Shown here piece after piece: positions 41,760 to 50,928 of a stretch of 56,918 nt of DNA (position 1 is the stretch's first letter; the number at the start of each line of letters is the position of its first letter). Position numbers and translations under genes: made by a program. The notes beneath the pieces are model-generated. The model saw nothing but the letters and a program-made list of their open reading frames with translations. It was not told the origin of the DNA and searched no databases. Source of the stretch: Peptococcaceae bacterium BRH_c4a (GTDB lineage: Bacteria > Bacillota > Desulfotomaculia > Desulfotomaculales > Desulfocucumaceae); assembly GCA_000961585.1 (NCBI GenBank), contig LADN01000009.1, forward strand, positions 1 to 56,918. The letters are read 5' to 3'.

Positions 41760-43097
41760 CTACTCATAATCATCCCGGGAAAGATTCATAAACCTGGTGT
41801 ATTCCTTTAAAAAGGCCAGTTCAACCGATCCGGTGGGACCGTTTCTCTGTTTTGCCACAATGATCTCAGCAATTCCTTTCTTTTCAGTGTCCGGCTTGTA
41901 GTATTCCTCCCGGTATATAAACATTACAATATCGGCATCCTGCTCAAGGCTGCCGCTTTCCCTCAGGTCCGACATAATGGGCCTTTTCTTATCCCTCTGC
42001 TCCACCGACCGGCTCAACTGGGCAAGGGCCACCACAGGCACCTCCAGATCCTTGGCCATGGCCTTCAGCGACCTGGAAATATCGGCTATCTCCTGTTGCC
42101 GGTTTTCAGACCTGGACGATCCCTGTATAAGCTGAAGATAGTCAATGACTATCAGGCCAAGGCCTTTTTCAGCCTTTAATCTCCTGGACTTGGCCCGTAT
42201 CTGCCTGACCGAAATACCGGGCGAATCATCAATGTAGAGGGGAACCCTGGTCAGCTTGGCTGCCGCCTCGGCCATCTTGTTCCAGTCAGTCTCACTGAGG
42301 TTGCCGCTGCGAACCTTTTGCATGTCCACCATTGCCTCGCCGCACAAAACCCTCTGTACCAGCTGGGCCTTGGCCATCTCCAGGCTGAAAACAGCTGTGG
42401 GCACCCCGTGGTGCTGCGAGGCCTGGTGGGCCAGCGTAAGGCCGAAACTGGTCTTACCCATGGCAGGTCTGCCGGCCACGATAATCAGATCTCCAGACTG
42501 CAGCCCGCAGCAAAGCCTGTCCAGATCCGAAAAACCTGTCAGTACCCCGCTTACCTTGCCCTTGTTACGGAAACGTTCCTCGATCAGCTTAAATATCTCC
42601 ACCAGAATTCGGTCAATGGGGGTAAAGCCAGAGGATGATCTCCTGGAGCTTAATTCCAGGAGCATATTTTCGGCCTCGTCAATAAGCTTTTCAGCGTCGT
42701 CCCCGCCCTCATAGCCCAGCCCGGCTATGCGGGTGGCCATGGAAATAAGGCTTCTTAAGAGAGATTTCTCTTCAATTATCCTGGCATAGCTCTCGGCATT
42801 GGCGGCCGTAGGCACCATACCGGCCAGGGAGGCCACGTAGGTGGCCCCCCCTACCTTTTCCAGGCTTCCCTGCTGCCTGAGAATGTCGGTAACCGTTAAC
42901 AGATCGGTGGGCACACCGGCTTCATCCAACTCCAAAAAGGCTCTGTAAACAAGCCTGTGCCCCTCCAGGTAAAAATCCTCGGGCTTTAAAAAGCGTGATA
43001 TCTTGTATATGGTGTCGCGGTCCACAAAAAGGGCTCCCAGCACCCACTGCTCCGCATCTATATTCTGTGGCGGAACCCTGTCAGTCAAAGTTATCAC
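41760..43097 (-). CDS. dnaB: Replicative DNA helicase DnaB
   Basis: 445 residues, full length. N-terminal helical domain (PPQNIDAEQWVLGALFVDRD), linker, and RecA-like C-terminal domain with Walker A VAGRPAMGKTSFGLTLA, Walker B GLIVIDYLQLI, and VPVVALAQLSRSVEQRDKKR followed by PIMSDLRESGSLEQDAD. It forms the hexamer that unwinds DNA at replication forks. No intein. 32 bp downstream of lonC in the rpsF–dnaB cluster, which is a common Firmicutes order. Confidence 0.97.
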   Translation of the reverse strand: MITLTDRVPPQNIDAEQWVLGALFVDRDTIYKISRFLKPEDFYLEGHRLVYRAFLELDEAGVPTDLLTVTDILRQQGSLEKVGGATYVASLAGMVPTAANAESYARIIEEKSLLRSLISMATRIAGLGYEGGDDAEKLIDEAENMLLELSSRRSSSGFTPIDRILVEIFKLIEERFRNKGKVSGVLTGFSDLDRLCCGLQSGDLIIVAGRPAMGKTSFGLTLAHQASQHHGVPTAVFSLEMAKAQLVQRVLCGEAMVDMQKVRSGNLSETDWNKMAEAAAKLTRVPLYIDDSPGISVRQIRAKSRRLKAEKGLGLIVIDYLQLIQGSSRSENRQQEIADISRSLKAMAKDLEVPVVALAQLSRSVEQRDKKRPIMSDLRESGSLEQDADIVMFIYREEYYKPDTEKKGIAEIIVAKQRNGPTGSVELAFLKEYTRFMNLSRDDYE

Positions 43098-43129
43098 ATC
43101 CCTCGATACAAGAAAGGCTTGCAGCTTAC

Positions 43130-45061
43130 TCAGTTAACCAACGGGAGAGTATTGAAAACCACCTGCAGTACATCCTCCACCGAAGACACCGGGGTAACCG
43201 TTATTCCCCTGACATTGTCCGGGGCTTCCTTGGCGTTTTCCTGGGGCACCAGCACCCTCTTTATGCCTGCCTGCCTGGCGCCGTATATCTTTTCGGGGAT
43301 GCCCCCCACCGCCCTTATTTTACCCTGGATGGACAGCTCACCGGTTATTGCCATATCCTGGGGAATTGGCCTGTTAAGTATGGCGCTGTATAGGGCCAGA
43401 AATATTGCGATACCGGCCGAAGGCCCGTCAATCTTGCCCCCACCCACAATATTCACATGGGCGTCAAAGTTGGAAAGGTCTTCCCCGGTTACTTTTCTGA
43501 ATACCGAAGCCGCATTGAAAACCGAATCCTTTGCCATGCTGCCGGCGGTGTCATTGAACCTGATGGCCCCCTTACCCTTGGCCCTGGCAGTGAAGGCCAC
43601 GGCCTCAATTTCAATAACCGATCCCAGAAATCCATACACCCCCAGCCCAAAAACCTTGCCCACTTCGGACAATTCCGAAGCCTTACCGGTTACGTTGGGG
43701 GCCAGCCGGCCTGACTGGATTACCTCGTACACATTCTCCGGGGTTATTGTTATGCCTTCTGTGGAGCCGGGACTGTTGCGGCAGGCCACACCGAAGGAGT
43801 CGGACAGCAGGTTTACCGCCTTTCGTCCCTCAATGGTGTACTGGCTGATTATATCAGCCACGCTTTCATGGGCATTAACACCCAGCTTGCCAACCGCCTG
43901 CACAATTATGTCCCTGATGTCGTTGGGCGTAAGGGGCTCAAAATAAACCTCGGCACAGCGGGAGCGGATGGCCGGGTTAATATCCCCCGGATCCCTGGTG
44001 GTGGCCCCGATCAGTATAAAATCGGCAGGCACCCCTTCCTCAAACATCTTCTTAACATACTGGGGCACAGCGGGGTCGTGAGGATCATAATAGGCCGAGC
44101 TGAAAAACACCCTTTTATCCTCCAGTACTTTAAGCAGCTTGCTATGGAGTATGGGATCCATCTCCCCTATTTCATCTATGAAAAGCACCCCCCCCTGAGC
44201 GTCGGTAACCAGCCCGGGCTTTGGCTCGGGTATGCCGCCTTCGGCCAGGTCTTTACGGGCTCCCTGATAAATGGGATCATGAACCGATCCCAGCAGCGGA
44301 TTGGTTACCTCTCTGGGATCCCAGCGAAGGGTGGTGCCATTTACCTCCACAAAGGGAGCGTCCTCAAAGAAGGGGTTTCCCTCCAGTGTCCTGGCCATTT
44401 CCAGGGCCAGCCGGGCCGCCGTTGTTTTACCAACTCCCGGAGGACCATACAGCAAAATATGCTGGGGATACGGTGAGGCCAGTTTTGCCAGCAGGGCTTT
44501 AATGGCCCTCTCCTGTCCCACAATCTCATCAAAACTCTCGGGCCGCAGAACATCCATGGCCGACCTGGAAAGCTTCCTCTGCTCCAACTTTTCCAGCAGA
44601 GCCAGCTTTTTCAGTGTCTGAGCGTTCTCGGTTCCGGTATTCTCCTTGACCACCTGCAGCCTGATGTCCTTGACATAATCCTCATGACGGGTCTGGAGCC
44701 TTTCATTCACTTTTCTTTCAATATCATCCTCCACCGTCCGGCGGGCAATGGTATCGGCGATTTCATCCTCCAGCTTCTGGAGGATGCCGGGAATTTCTTC
44801 ACGGGAAGGAATGTTCTCCAGGGTGGGATCCTCAAAAATCAGTTTTTGCAGGGCTAAAACCCTATCCTCCAGCACATCGGACCTCATTAGCTGAAGAGCG
44901 TTCAGTTTACCGGCTCGCAAAACCAGTTTGTCGGACCCGTACAGGTTTGACACCAACCCATACAGTGCGTTAACCTGCTTGGTAAGCTGAGCCTGCCCCG
45001 ATATATTCTCTGAAGGGCTGTTTTTTACGCTGCCTTTTATTTTTTCCAGGAAAACTTTCAC
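43130..45061 (-). CDS. lonC: Lon-family ATP-dependent protease, spore-former LonC type
   Basis: 643 residues. Lacks the N-terminal substrate domain of LonA. AAA+ core: Walker A LLYGPPGVGKTTAARLA, Walker B GVLFIDEIGEMDPILHSKLL, sensor region FILIGATTRDPGDINPAIRS. C-terminal S16 protease: catalytic serine in KIDGPSAGIAIFLALYSAIL and lysine in RAVGGIPEKIYGARQAG-IKR. This is the third Lon class restricted to endospore formers (LonC). It sits between rplI and dnaB, 44 bp from rplI. Role in spore formation not settled. Confidence 0.9.
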   Translation of the reverse strand: MKVFLEKIKGSVKNSPSENISGQAQLTKQVNALYGLVSNLYGSDKLVLRAGKLNALQLMRSDVLEDRVLALQKLIFEDPTLENIPSREEIPGILQKLEDEIADTIARRTVEDDIERKVNERLQTRHEDYVKDIRLQVVKENTGTENAQTLKKLALLEKLEQRKLSRSAMDVLRPESFDEIVGQERAIKALLAKLASPYPQHILLYGPPGVGKTTAARLALEMARTLEGNPFFEDAPFVEVNGTTLRWDPREVTNPLLGSVHDPIYQGARKDLAEGGIPEPKPGLVTDAQGGVLFIDEIGEMDPILHSKLLKVLEDKRVFFSSAYYDPHDPAVPQYVKKMFEEGVPADFILIGATTRDPGDINPAIRSRCAEVYFEPLTPNDIRDIIVQAVGKLGVNAHESVADIISQYTIEGRKAVNLLSDSFGVACRNSPGSTEGITITPENVYEVIQSGRLAPNVTGKASELSEVGKVFGLGVYGFLGSVIEIEAVAFTARAKGKGAIRFNDTAGSMAKDSVFNAASVFRKVTGEDLSNFDAHVNIVGGGKIDGPSAGIAIFLALYSAILNRPIPQDMAITGELSIQGKIRAVGGIPEKIYGARQAGIKRVLVPQENAKEAPDNVRGITVTPVSSVEDVLQVVFNTLPLVN

Positions 45062-45105
45062 GCCTTAACTCCTTTCTGCTGAAAACTGAATCGGAGCAAT
45101 TTGGT

Positions 45106-45552
45106 TCATTCGCTTTGTACTATAACGTTGATGTTAGCCTGCACTGCCGGGTGCAACTTCACAGTCACCGGAAACTCTCCCTTGGTTTTAATGGGATCCT
45201 TGAGCAGAATTTTCTTTTTATCTATGTCAATCCCGTGCTGACGGGCCAGATTTTCCGATATATCCTTGTTATTGACTGCGCCGAAAAGCTTTCCTCCCTC
45301 ACCCACCTTGGATTTCACAAGCACCCTGATTCCTTCCAGCCTGGAGGCCGTTTTACGGGCATCCTCTTCTTCCTTGTTCTTTTTCCTTTGATGGGCATCC
45401 TTTTGCTGGGCGAGTTCCTTCAGTTTGCCGTCCGAAGCCTCCACCCCCAGATTTCTGGGCAGCAGAAAATTGCGGGCGTACCCTTCGGCCACCGTTATAA
45501 CGTCACCCTTTTTGCCCTGCCCCTTTACATCCTGTAATAGCACAACCTTCAT
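45106..45552 (-). CDS. rplI: 50S ribosomal protein L9
   Basis: 148 residues. N-terminal L9 signature MKVVLLQDVKGQGKKGDVIT and VAEGYARNFLLPRN, long central helix, C-terminal RNA-binding domain. Its start codon overlaps the DUF2232 stop by four bases (45549-45552), showing tight coupling. Confidence 0.98.
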   Translation of the reverse strand: MKVVLLQDVKGQGKKGDVITVAEGYARNFLLPRNLGVEASDGKLKELAQQKDAHQRKKNKEEEDARKTASRLEGIRVLVKSKVGEGGKLFGAVNNKDISENLARQHGIDIDKKKILLKDPIKTKGEFPVTVKLHPAVQANINVIVQSE

Positions 45553-46577
45553 TTTTTATCTTCCTCCTCCGGTATTCGGCCATCCGCAGACAACCGGCGA
45601 ACATTCACAATGGAGTCAATTACCCCCAGTGTTACCAGCATTGAAAATGTAAAGGGCAAATAAATACCCAGCGCCACCGTTACCGCCAACTTTATGGGCC
45701 AGGCGACCTTCCATCTCCCCAAAAAAAATGTGGCCACCGACATCCCCATAACCGTGAAAACGAATCCCATCACCCACAGCATAATCTTCCCGGCAAGGGC
45801 CAGTTCTTTTATGTTGCTTTCGTCCCCGGCCAGCAAAAAGGCCAGCCCGCCGATGATACCCCAGATTACATGCCAGGGAAGCCTCCACCGCGAAAAGGGA
45901 AGGGCCGCAATCTGCCCGTAACCGCAGCGGGCCATAGCGTAGCGGGTAAAGGAAAAGGTGATGGTGGCCGACACCATAGACCATATTATTATTGAAGAAG
46001 TGGCCAGCACAGGCCACATGGCCTCCACCTGCGCAATAACCTTTTCCATTTCCCTGACATCCGCCGTGCCCAGACCCTGGGCACGGCCCCCCGGCGCCAC
46101 CATATCACTGATCATTTTCCTTTCAACATCAAAAACCTGGCGATCCCTTTCACTCAATACAAGCGGGTTGGTCCCGGTGACAAAATAGCTTGACACCAGA
46201 ATTACCCCTGCGACCACCAGGGAAAACCCCACCGTAACAGACAGCGCCCTGCCCGCCGAAAGGTGGTTTTTAAAAATAAGCCCCAGCAAAATACCCAGCG
46301 GTCCTGTCTGAAAGGCCAGAAAGAAAACGGTCTGGGGCCTTCCCGTCAACAGAAAAAGAATTGCCACGGTGGCCAATAACGTGGCCAGGCCGTATCTCAA
46401 ATCCAGTCTCCTCACCATCAAGGCCAGGGGGATAGGCATGAAAAGAATGGTTAACATGGCCATGGAGGGAATAAAAACAGTTACCAGGGCAGGAAAAAGG
46501 AAGGCGGCACTGAAGGCGCCAAACTCAACAACCCTTTGGTTTTTTAAAATGGTCAAAGAATCACCTCTTACGGTCAA
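45549..46577 (-). CDS. yybS: DUF2232 membrane protein (YybS-like)
   Basis: 342 residues with about eight hydrophobic helices (GAFSAAFLFPALVTVFIPSM, LTILFMPIPLALMVRRLDLR). YybS-type proteins are found before gdpP and rplI in Bacilli and Clostridia; function unknown. Here the cyclic-di-AMP phosphodiesterase gene gdpP that normally lies between is absent, and the gene runs straight into rplI with a 4-bp overlap. It also overlaps the MazG-like gene by 17 bp at its start. Confidence 0.85.
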   Translation of the reverse strand: MTVRGDSLTILKNQRVVEFGAFSAAFLFPALVTVFIPSMAMLTILFMPIPLALMVRRLDLRYGLATLLATVAILFLLTGRPQTVFFLAFQTGPLGILLGLIFKNHLSAGRALSVTVGFSLVVAGVILVSSYFVTGTNPLVLSERDRQVFDVERKMISDMVAPGGRAQGLGTADVREMEKVIAQVEAMWPVLATSSIIIWSMVSATITFSFTRYAMARCGYGQIAALPFSRWRLPWHVIWGIIGGLAFLLAGDESNIKELALAGKIMLWVMGFVFTVMGMSVATFFLGRWKVAWPIKLAVTVALGIYLPFTFSMLVTLGVIDSIVNVRRLSADGRIPEEEDKK

Positions 46578-46878
46578 CCAGATAGGCTAAAAGCATGGAC
46601 AAATCACCGTGCCATTTTTCGACCTCGTGTTCATCCTCGATTCCCTGCCTGAGCTTAACCTCCACCGCCACATCTATTTTGGAAAAATTATATCCCATCC
46701 GCCGGCCCAGCACATAACAGGTTACTATTATTCCCGAAAGGGCCTCCAGCAGCTTCTCCTCGCTGCCGCGCAGCATGCCCTTGTACAGCGCTGAAACAGA
46801 AGTAATCAGGTCCGCCTTCAGCCATTCCACAATCCTGATATTTTTCGCAATACCCGGTTCATTATCTCCAGAAAACAT
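46561..46878 (-). CDS. MazG-like family protein
   Basis: 105 residues, helical, with the MazG-like pattern NIRIVEWLKADLITSVSALY and EVKLRQGIEDEHEVEKWHGD. Such proteins sit in rpsR–yybS clusters in Clostridia and may hydrolyse nucleotides, but the family is uncharacterised and the full set of MazG metal-binding E-x2-E residues is not clear here. It follows the terminator after rpsR, so may have its own promoter. Confidence 0.75.
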   Translation of the reverse strand: MFSGDNEPGIAKNIRIVEWLKADLITSVSALYKGMLRGSEEKLLEALSGIIVTCYVLGRRMGYNFSKIDVAVEVKLRQGIEDEHEVEKWHGDLSMLLAYLVDRKR

Positions 46879-46993
46879 AACACACCCTCCGGTTCATTAA
46901 GAGCCCTAACACTATTCTTCAGCCAGACCTCTTTTTCCTCCCCCGCCATCCCCAGAGCATACTGTTATTTATTACCCTGGTGTATCTTAAAAT

Positions 46994-47032
46994 AAAAGGC
47001 TGTTGACTCATTCGTATGATCAACAGCCTTTT
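46994..47032 (-). terminator. Terminator after rpsR
   Basis: AAAAGGCTGTTGA (46994-47006) pairs with TCAACAGCCTTTT (47020-47032), 13 bp, with T-rich flanks on both sides. It separates rpsF–ssb–rpsR from the mazG-like gene. Confidence 0.85.
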
Positions 47033-47054
47033 GGCGTGCCGGGTTTTCCTTTTT

Positions 47055-47285
47055 TTATTCCGTTGTAAAGGGTATCAGGGCAATGTTCCTGGCCCTTTTG
47101 ATGGATACTGTCAGCATCCGCTGGTGCCGGGCGCAATTGCCTGAAATCCTGCGGGGCAGTATCTTTCCTCTTTCAGTTATATACTTTTTAAGCCTGGGCA
47201 CATCCTTGTAGTCAATGCCCGCAATTTTATCAACGCAGAAGACGCAGACCCTCTTTTTGCCTCTGCGGCCCCGTTCACGTTTCAC
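47055..47285 (-). CDS. rpsR: 30S ribosomal protein S18
   Basis: 76 residues, zinc-binding (C+) form: CVFC near the start and C-x2-H in NCARHQRML. Core [20 protein letters not shown]. It binds S6 on the platform of the small subunit. Third gene of rpsF–ssb–rpsR. Confidence 0.98.
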   Translation of the reverse strand: MKRERGRRGKKRVCVFCVDKIAGIDYKDVPRLKKYITERGKILPRRISGNCARHQRMLTVSIKRARNIALIPFTTE

Positions 47286-47328
47286 TATTCAATTCCTCCT
47301 TTTAATTCCCGTAAACCCTACTTAATCC

Positions 47329-47760
47329 TCAAAAAGGAAGATCGTCATCGGTAAAGGGAACTTCACTGAACTCGCCATCCTTGTCTTCAGATCGGCGTCC
47401 TCCGGCCTGCTGTCCGGATCCACCCTGGTGCTGGGAGTCTTTCCCCCGGTCCAGGAAGCGGACGTTTTCGGCTATGACTTCCACGGCCTTGCGGCGTATA
47501 CCCTGATTATCGTCATAGGACCGGATCTGCAGGCGTCCGTCCACCGCCGACATGTAGCCTTTTTTCAGATAATTTGAACAGGTCTCGGCCTGGGTTCTCC
47601 ATACCACTATATCAATAAAATCCGTTTCCCGCTCACCTTGCTTGTTTTTGAAGCTGCGGTCCACCGCCAGGGTAAACTTGGCCACCGGGACGCCGCCGGG
47701 GGTGAACCTCAGTTCCGGATCCGCCGTCAAACGCCCTATCAGTATAACCTTATTGTACAT
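47329..47760 (-). CDS. ssb: Single-stranded DNA-binding protein
   Basis: 143 residues. OB-fold signature [40 protein letters not shown], and the conserved acidic tip [11 protein letters not shown], which recruits partner proteins. Between rpsF and rpsR. Confidence 0.98.
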   Translation of the reverse strand: MYNKVILIGRLTADPELRFTPGGVPVAKFTLAVDRSFKNKQGERETDFIDIVVWRTQAETCSNYLKKGYMSAVDGRLQIRSYDDNQGIRRKAVEVIAENVRFLDRGKDSQHQGGSGQQAGGRRSEDKDGEFSEVPFTDDDLPF

Positions 47761-47891
47761 ACTTGCACCGCCTTGGCTTCATATATCTATCCGGCAGCCG
47801 GTAAGACCACCGCCTTTTCGCAGCCCGATCCACCTGTCATAACGCCGGAGTCTGTCCTTTTTTTAACTTCCCAAATGCTTTGGCCGGGCAG

Positions 47892-48179
47892 CTATTCGTC
47901 CTCCCGGACGATAATGTGGCGCAGTATCTCATCGGAAATCTTGAAAATCCGGTCAAGCTCACTGGCCGCCTCGGGGTCGGCGTTGAATTTTGAGATAATG
48001 TAGATCCCTTCTTTGGTATCCTTAATCTCGTAGGCCAGCCTTCTTTTACCCCATTTGTCGATGCTGGCAATCTCTCCGCCATTTTTCTCAATCAGTGACC
48101 GGTACTTTTCCAGAGCCTCCGTTGTCTTCTCCTCATCCAGTTCGGGACGAAGAATAAAGACAGTCTCATATTTGCGCAT
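47892..48179 (-). CDS. rpsF: 30S ribosomal protein S6
   Basis: 95 residues from ATG 48179; GGAGGTGAAAGGG precedes it, so the longer frame to 48371 is rejected. Signature [17 protein letters not shown] and [20 protein letters not shown]. The leader holds a hairpin (CTACC-TTAGT-GGTAG near 48210-48225) followed by GTCCGAGGGG, which could be the S6:S18 autoregulatory site found upstream of many rpsF genes; not tested here. Confidence 0.97.
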   Translation of the reverse strand: MRKYETVFILRPELDEEKTTEALEKYRSLIEKNGGEIASIDKWGKRRLAYEIKDTKEGIYIISKFNADPEAASELDRIFKISDEILRHIIVREDE

Positions 48180-48260
48180 CCCTTTCACCTCCTCCCCTCG
48201 GACTAAGGCCCTACCACTAAGGTAGAGCAGGGGGATATTAAGCCACAATTTGGCTAAAAA

Positions 48261-48290
48261 ATTATAACATAACCACCGCCTTTTTAGCAA
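48261..48290 (-). promoter_or_regulatory. Sigma-A promoter of rpsF–ssb–rpsR
   Basis: Minus-strand -35 TTGCTA (48290-48285), 18-bp spacer, -10 TATAAT (48266-48261). Confidence 0.7.
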
Positions 48291-48367
48291 GAGCAAAATC
48301 GCCCGTTCGCCCGTATTGCCCGTCGGTCGATAGCAATCAGCTGACGGCTGATTGCTGATGGCTGTTC

Positions 48368-48577
48368 TCACGGGGAAGCCGGTGTAGCCGGTGAAACCAG
48401 GGATTTAACGCTTTTTTCAAATTTCGGCCGGGGCAGCATGACAACCCTGCCGCAGGTTACGCACCTGATTCGGAAATCAACTCCGGTACGCATAATTTCC
48501 CAGGTGTCTCCACCGCAGGGATGACCCTTCCTGGTTTTTACCACATCCCCAACATTGTACTTCACCGGCAAAGACAT
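48368..48577 (-). CDS. DUF951 small zinc-ribbon-like protein
   Basis: 69 residues from ATG 48577 (GGGGGGATTCT upstream). DUF951 pattern [40 protein letters not shown] with a C ... C-x2-C zinc pattern. Commonly located near rpsF/yyaF-region genes in Firmicutes; function unknown, perhaps ribosome-associated. Confidence 0.88.
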   Translation of the reverse strand: MSLPVKYNVGDVVKTRKGHPCGGDTWEIMRTGVDFRIRCVTCGRVVMLPRPKFEKSVKSLVSPATPASP

Positions 48578-48663
48578 AGAATCCCCCCAAATTACTGCCA
48601 TTAAAAAGTGGCGCCCAAATGAATGAAAAATGACCTATAACGGCTGATTGCTGACAGCTATTT

Positions 48664-50073
48664 TCAGATGTGCTGTAAAAAAGCGCTGTAAGCCCTGTAG
48701 GTCATAAAAATATCGGCCTTGCTGGCCACCTCGAAGGGCGAGTGCATGCCCAGGAGAGCCACCCCGCAGTCCACCACATCCATGTTATATGCCGCCAGAA
48801 GGTAGGCAATGGTTCCACCGCCTCCCTGATCCACCTTCCCCAGTTCTCCGGTCTGCCAGTAAACACCCTGACCGTTGAAAAGACCTCTGACCCTGCCCAC
48901 AAATTCGGCCCCGGCCTCACTGGACCCGCTTTTGCCCCTCACCCCGGTGTATCTGGTCAGAACCACGCCCCGGCCTATCCTGCTGGCGTTGAGCTTGTCC
49001 ATCACCTCTTCATAATTGGGATCCAGCGCCGCATTTACATCGGCTGACAGGCCGCATGATGCGGCCAGGCACCTTCGCAGTGACAAATCGGTGTATTTTT
49101 CATCCCTTCCGGCCACCAGCTCAGCCACAAAATTTTCCAGAAAGGCCGACTGCATTCCGGTATTCCCGGTACTGCCGATTTCCTCCTTGTCGGCCAGCAG
49201 AACCGCCGCTGTCCTGGCGGAGGTCTCAATCTCCATCAGTGCTCTCAGGGCGGCGTAGGAACATACCCGGTCGTCCTGGCCGTAAGCCCCCAGAAGTCCC
49301 CCGTCAAACCCCACGTCCCGGGCAGGCCATGCCGGCACAGCCTGCAGCTCGGCGCTGATAAAATCCTCCTCGGATATTCCGTACATATCCCCCAGGCGGT
49401 TTATAACCCCCTGCTTTATCCTTTGCTTAACCTCCCGGTCCTTTACCGGAATGCCGCCCACCAGTATGTTCAGGGCCTCTCCGGCTATTCCCTCGGACAT
49501 TTTCTTTTCCATCTGATCCTTTGAGAGGTGAGGCAGAAGGTCGGTGATGGTAAAGACCGGCTCGCCGGGAGCGTCGCCCAGGCTGACTTTGACCACAGTA
49601 CCGTCACCCTTTACCACCACCCCGTGAAGAGAAAGGGGGATTCCCACCCAGTGGTACTTTTTTATTCCCCCGTAATAATGGGTTTTCATCAGCGAAAGGT
49701 GGCCCTCATCCTCATAAAGGGGCTCAGGCTTGAGATCCAGCCTGGGGGAGTCTATATGCGCCCCCACCAGGCGGAGACCCCTCTCAAGGGACTCCTGTCC
49801 CACCACAGCCAGCACCATTTCCTTTCGCCTGTTTACCGAATATACTTTGTCACCCGGCAAAAGCCCGCTCTTTTCACTTAAATCGCAAAAACCCTTTTCC
49901 CGGGCCATACTTACCGCAAAATCCACCACTTCCCTTTCGGTCTTACCCCTGTCCAGAAATTGCCTGTAACCCTCACAGAAAGCGAAAGCCTCCTCCCTCT
50001 GTGAGTCCGAAAGCATGTCCCACACCGTCAGCCGTGATTTTTCGCTTTCCTTTTCAAATTTTAAAACGGCCAC
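48664..50073 (-). CDS. M18 family aminopeptidase
   Basis: 469 residues. Dinuclear zinc peptidase: HIDSPRLDLKPEPLYE near residue 102, GQDDRVCSYAALRALMEIE, the catalytic glutamates in LLADKEEIGSTGNTGMQSAF, and the last histidine in LLGMHSPFEVASKADIFMTY. It removes N-terminal acidic or other residues in the cytoplasm. Complete. A GGCTGATTGCTGACAGCTATTTT repeat begins right after the stop. Confidence 0.93.
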   Translation of the reverse strand: MAVLKFEKESEKSRLTVWDMLSDSQREEAFAFCEGYRQFLDRGKTEREVVDFAVSMAREKGFCDLSEKSGLLPGDKVYSVNRRKEMVLAVVGQESLERGLRLVGAHIDSPRLDLKPEPLYEDEGHLSLMKTHYYGGIKKYHWVGIPLSLHGVVVKGDGTVVKVSLGDAPGEPVFTITDLLPHLSKDQMEKKMSEGIAGEALNILVGGIPVKDREVKQRIKQGVINRLGDMYGISEEDFISAELQAVPAWPARDVGFDGGLLGAYGQDDRVCSYAALRALMEIETSARTAAVLLADKEEIGSTGNTGMQSAFLENFVAELVAGRDEKYTDLSLRRCLAASCGLSADVNAALDPNYEEVMDKLNASRIGRGVVLTRYTGVRGKSGSSEAGAEFVGRVRGLFNGQGVYWQTGELGKVDQGGGGTIAYLLAAYNMDVVDCGVALLGMHSPFEVASKADIFMTYRAYSAFLQHI

Positions 50074-50099
50074 AATCTAACCTCCATCGTCATCTAATC

Positions 50100-50151
50100 G
50101 GGGACATTCCTGTCTCACCTGCAAAACCCAGTCTTCAGCAGGTGTGTCCCC
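50100..50151. repeat. REP-like nested palindrome
   Basis: Outer arms GGGGACA (50100-50106) and TGTCCCC (50145-50151), inner arms CACCTGC (50116-50122) and GCAGGTG (50138-50144). Lies between the cvpA-like gene and the M18 gene. Asymmetric nested hairpins of this kind are substrates of REP-type tyrosine transposases; compare 454-481. Confidence 0.65.
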
Positions 50152-50194
50152 ATTCCTTATTATTACCCAAAACCCCGGTTTTCGGCGAAAGATC

Positions 50195-50896
50195 TCACCA
50201 TATCACCCAGCCGGGAAAGTTTATGTTCAAATATGCCAGGGCCTGTATAAAATACGGGGCAAGCAAAGATTTCTCCAGTGCCAGGCTTAAAATGGAGGTT
50301 TTCTGCCCGCCGGAAATAAATGCCGCCGGAAGCTGGAAGGATATGCCAAGCGCCACCACCAACATCGCAATTATAACGCCTTTGAAGGTCCCTAAAAGCA
50401 GCCCGGCCCCCCTGTCCACAGGGCCCAAAAACATCAGTCTGGCAGCCTTGCCCACTATAACTCCCAATGAAAAGATTAACCTGGATACAACCAGAAAGAT
50501 TATTATAAAACAAATGATGTCCAGAATACCCAAGGCCAGCATACGGGTTATCGAGTCCCCTATCCCCTGAAGTCCCGATAGGACAGCCTTGGGGACTGCG
50601 GCAGACCCGGTAGCGCCAGGAGGCCCCGTGAGGGGGAAAAAAAGGTCGGCGGGAGGCGGTTTGCCCGCGCCCGCTTTGGACACTCCGGGCAAAAGCCCGC
50701 TGATGGCGGAAACAAGATTCCACTTTAAATTGACAGTATCGGCCAGCGGACGATAAAAATTCAGGGCGGCGGCAAATCCGGCCAGCACCCCGAAGAGCCT
50801 GGCCAGCCCGGCCACCAGTCCGGATTTGAGGCCCATCCAGGCGTTCCACCCAATAATAACTGCGAAAAGGATATCCAGCCAGTTCAAAAGCAACAT
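50195..50896 (-). CDS. CvpA-family membrane protein
   Basis: 233 residues, four membrane helices (residues ~5-25, ~30-50, ~115-140, ~165-190). CvpA family: LDILFAVIIGWNAWMGLKSG and GLVAGLARLFGVLAG at the start, MFLGPVDRGAGLLLGTFKGV later. Family members are needed for colicin V export in E. coli and for envelope homeostasis elsewhere; exact role unknown. A glycine/proline-rich 30-residue insertion (SKAGAGKPPPAD) lies between TM2 and TM3. Confidence 0.8.
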   Translation of the reverse strand: MLLLNWLDILFAVIIGWNAWMGLKSGLVAGLARLFGVLAGFAAALNFYRPLADTVNLKWNLVSAISGLLPGVSKAGAGKPPPADLFFPLTGPPGATGSAAVPKAVLSGLQGIGDSITRMLALGILDIICFIIIFLVVSRLIFSLGVIVGKAARLMFLGPVDRGAGLLLGTFKGVIIAMLVVALGISFQLPAAFISGGQKTSILSLALEKSLLAPYFIQALAYLNINFPGWVIW

Positions 50897-50928
50897 CCTT
50901 TCAGTATGTTTATACCACTTTTATTAAA

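Noticed and set aside
43119-43946. 275-residue plus-strand ORF opposite lonC
   Set aside because: Shadow of the Lon protease domain, which has its catalytic dyad on the minus strand.
47892-48371. Long N-terminal extension of rpsF
   Set aside because: It would include the promoter and the GGAGGTG site; S6 starts at [10 protein letters not shown] (48179).
50163-50849. 228-codon frame overlapping the CvpA-like gene
   Set aside because: Same strand, different frame, arginine/cysteine-rich with no membrane helices; the 50195-50896 frame has the CvpA pattern.
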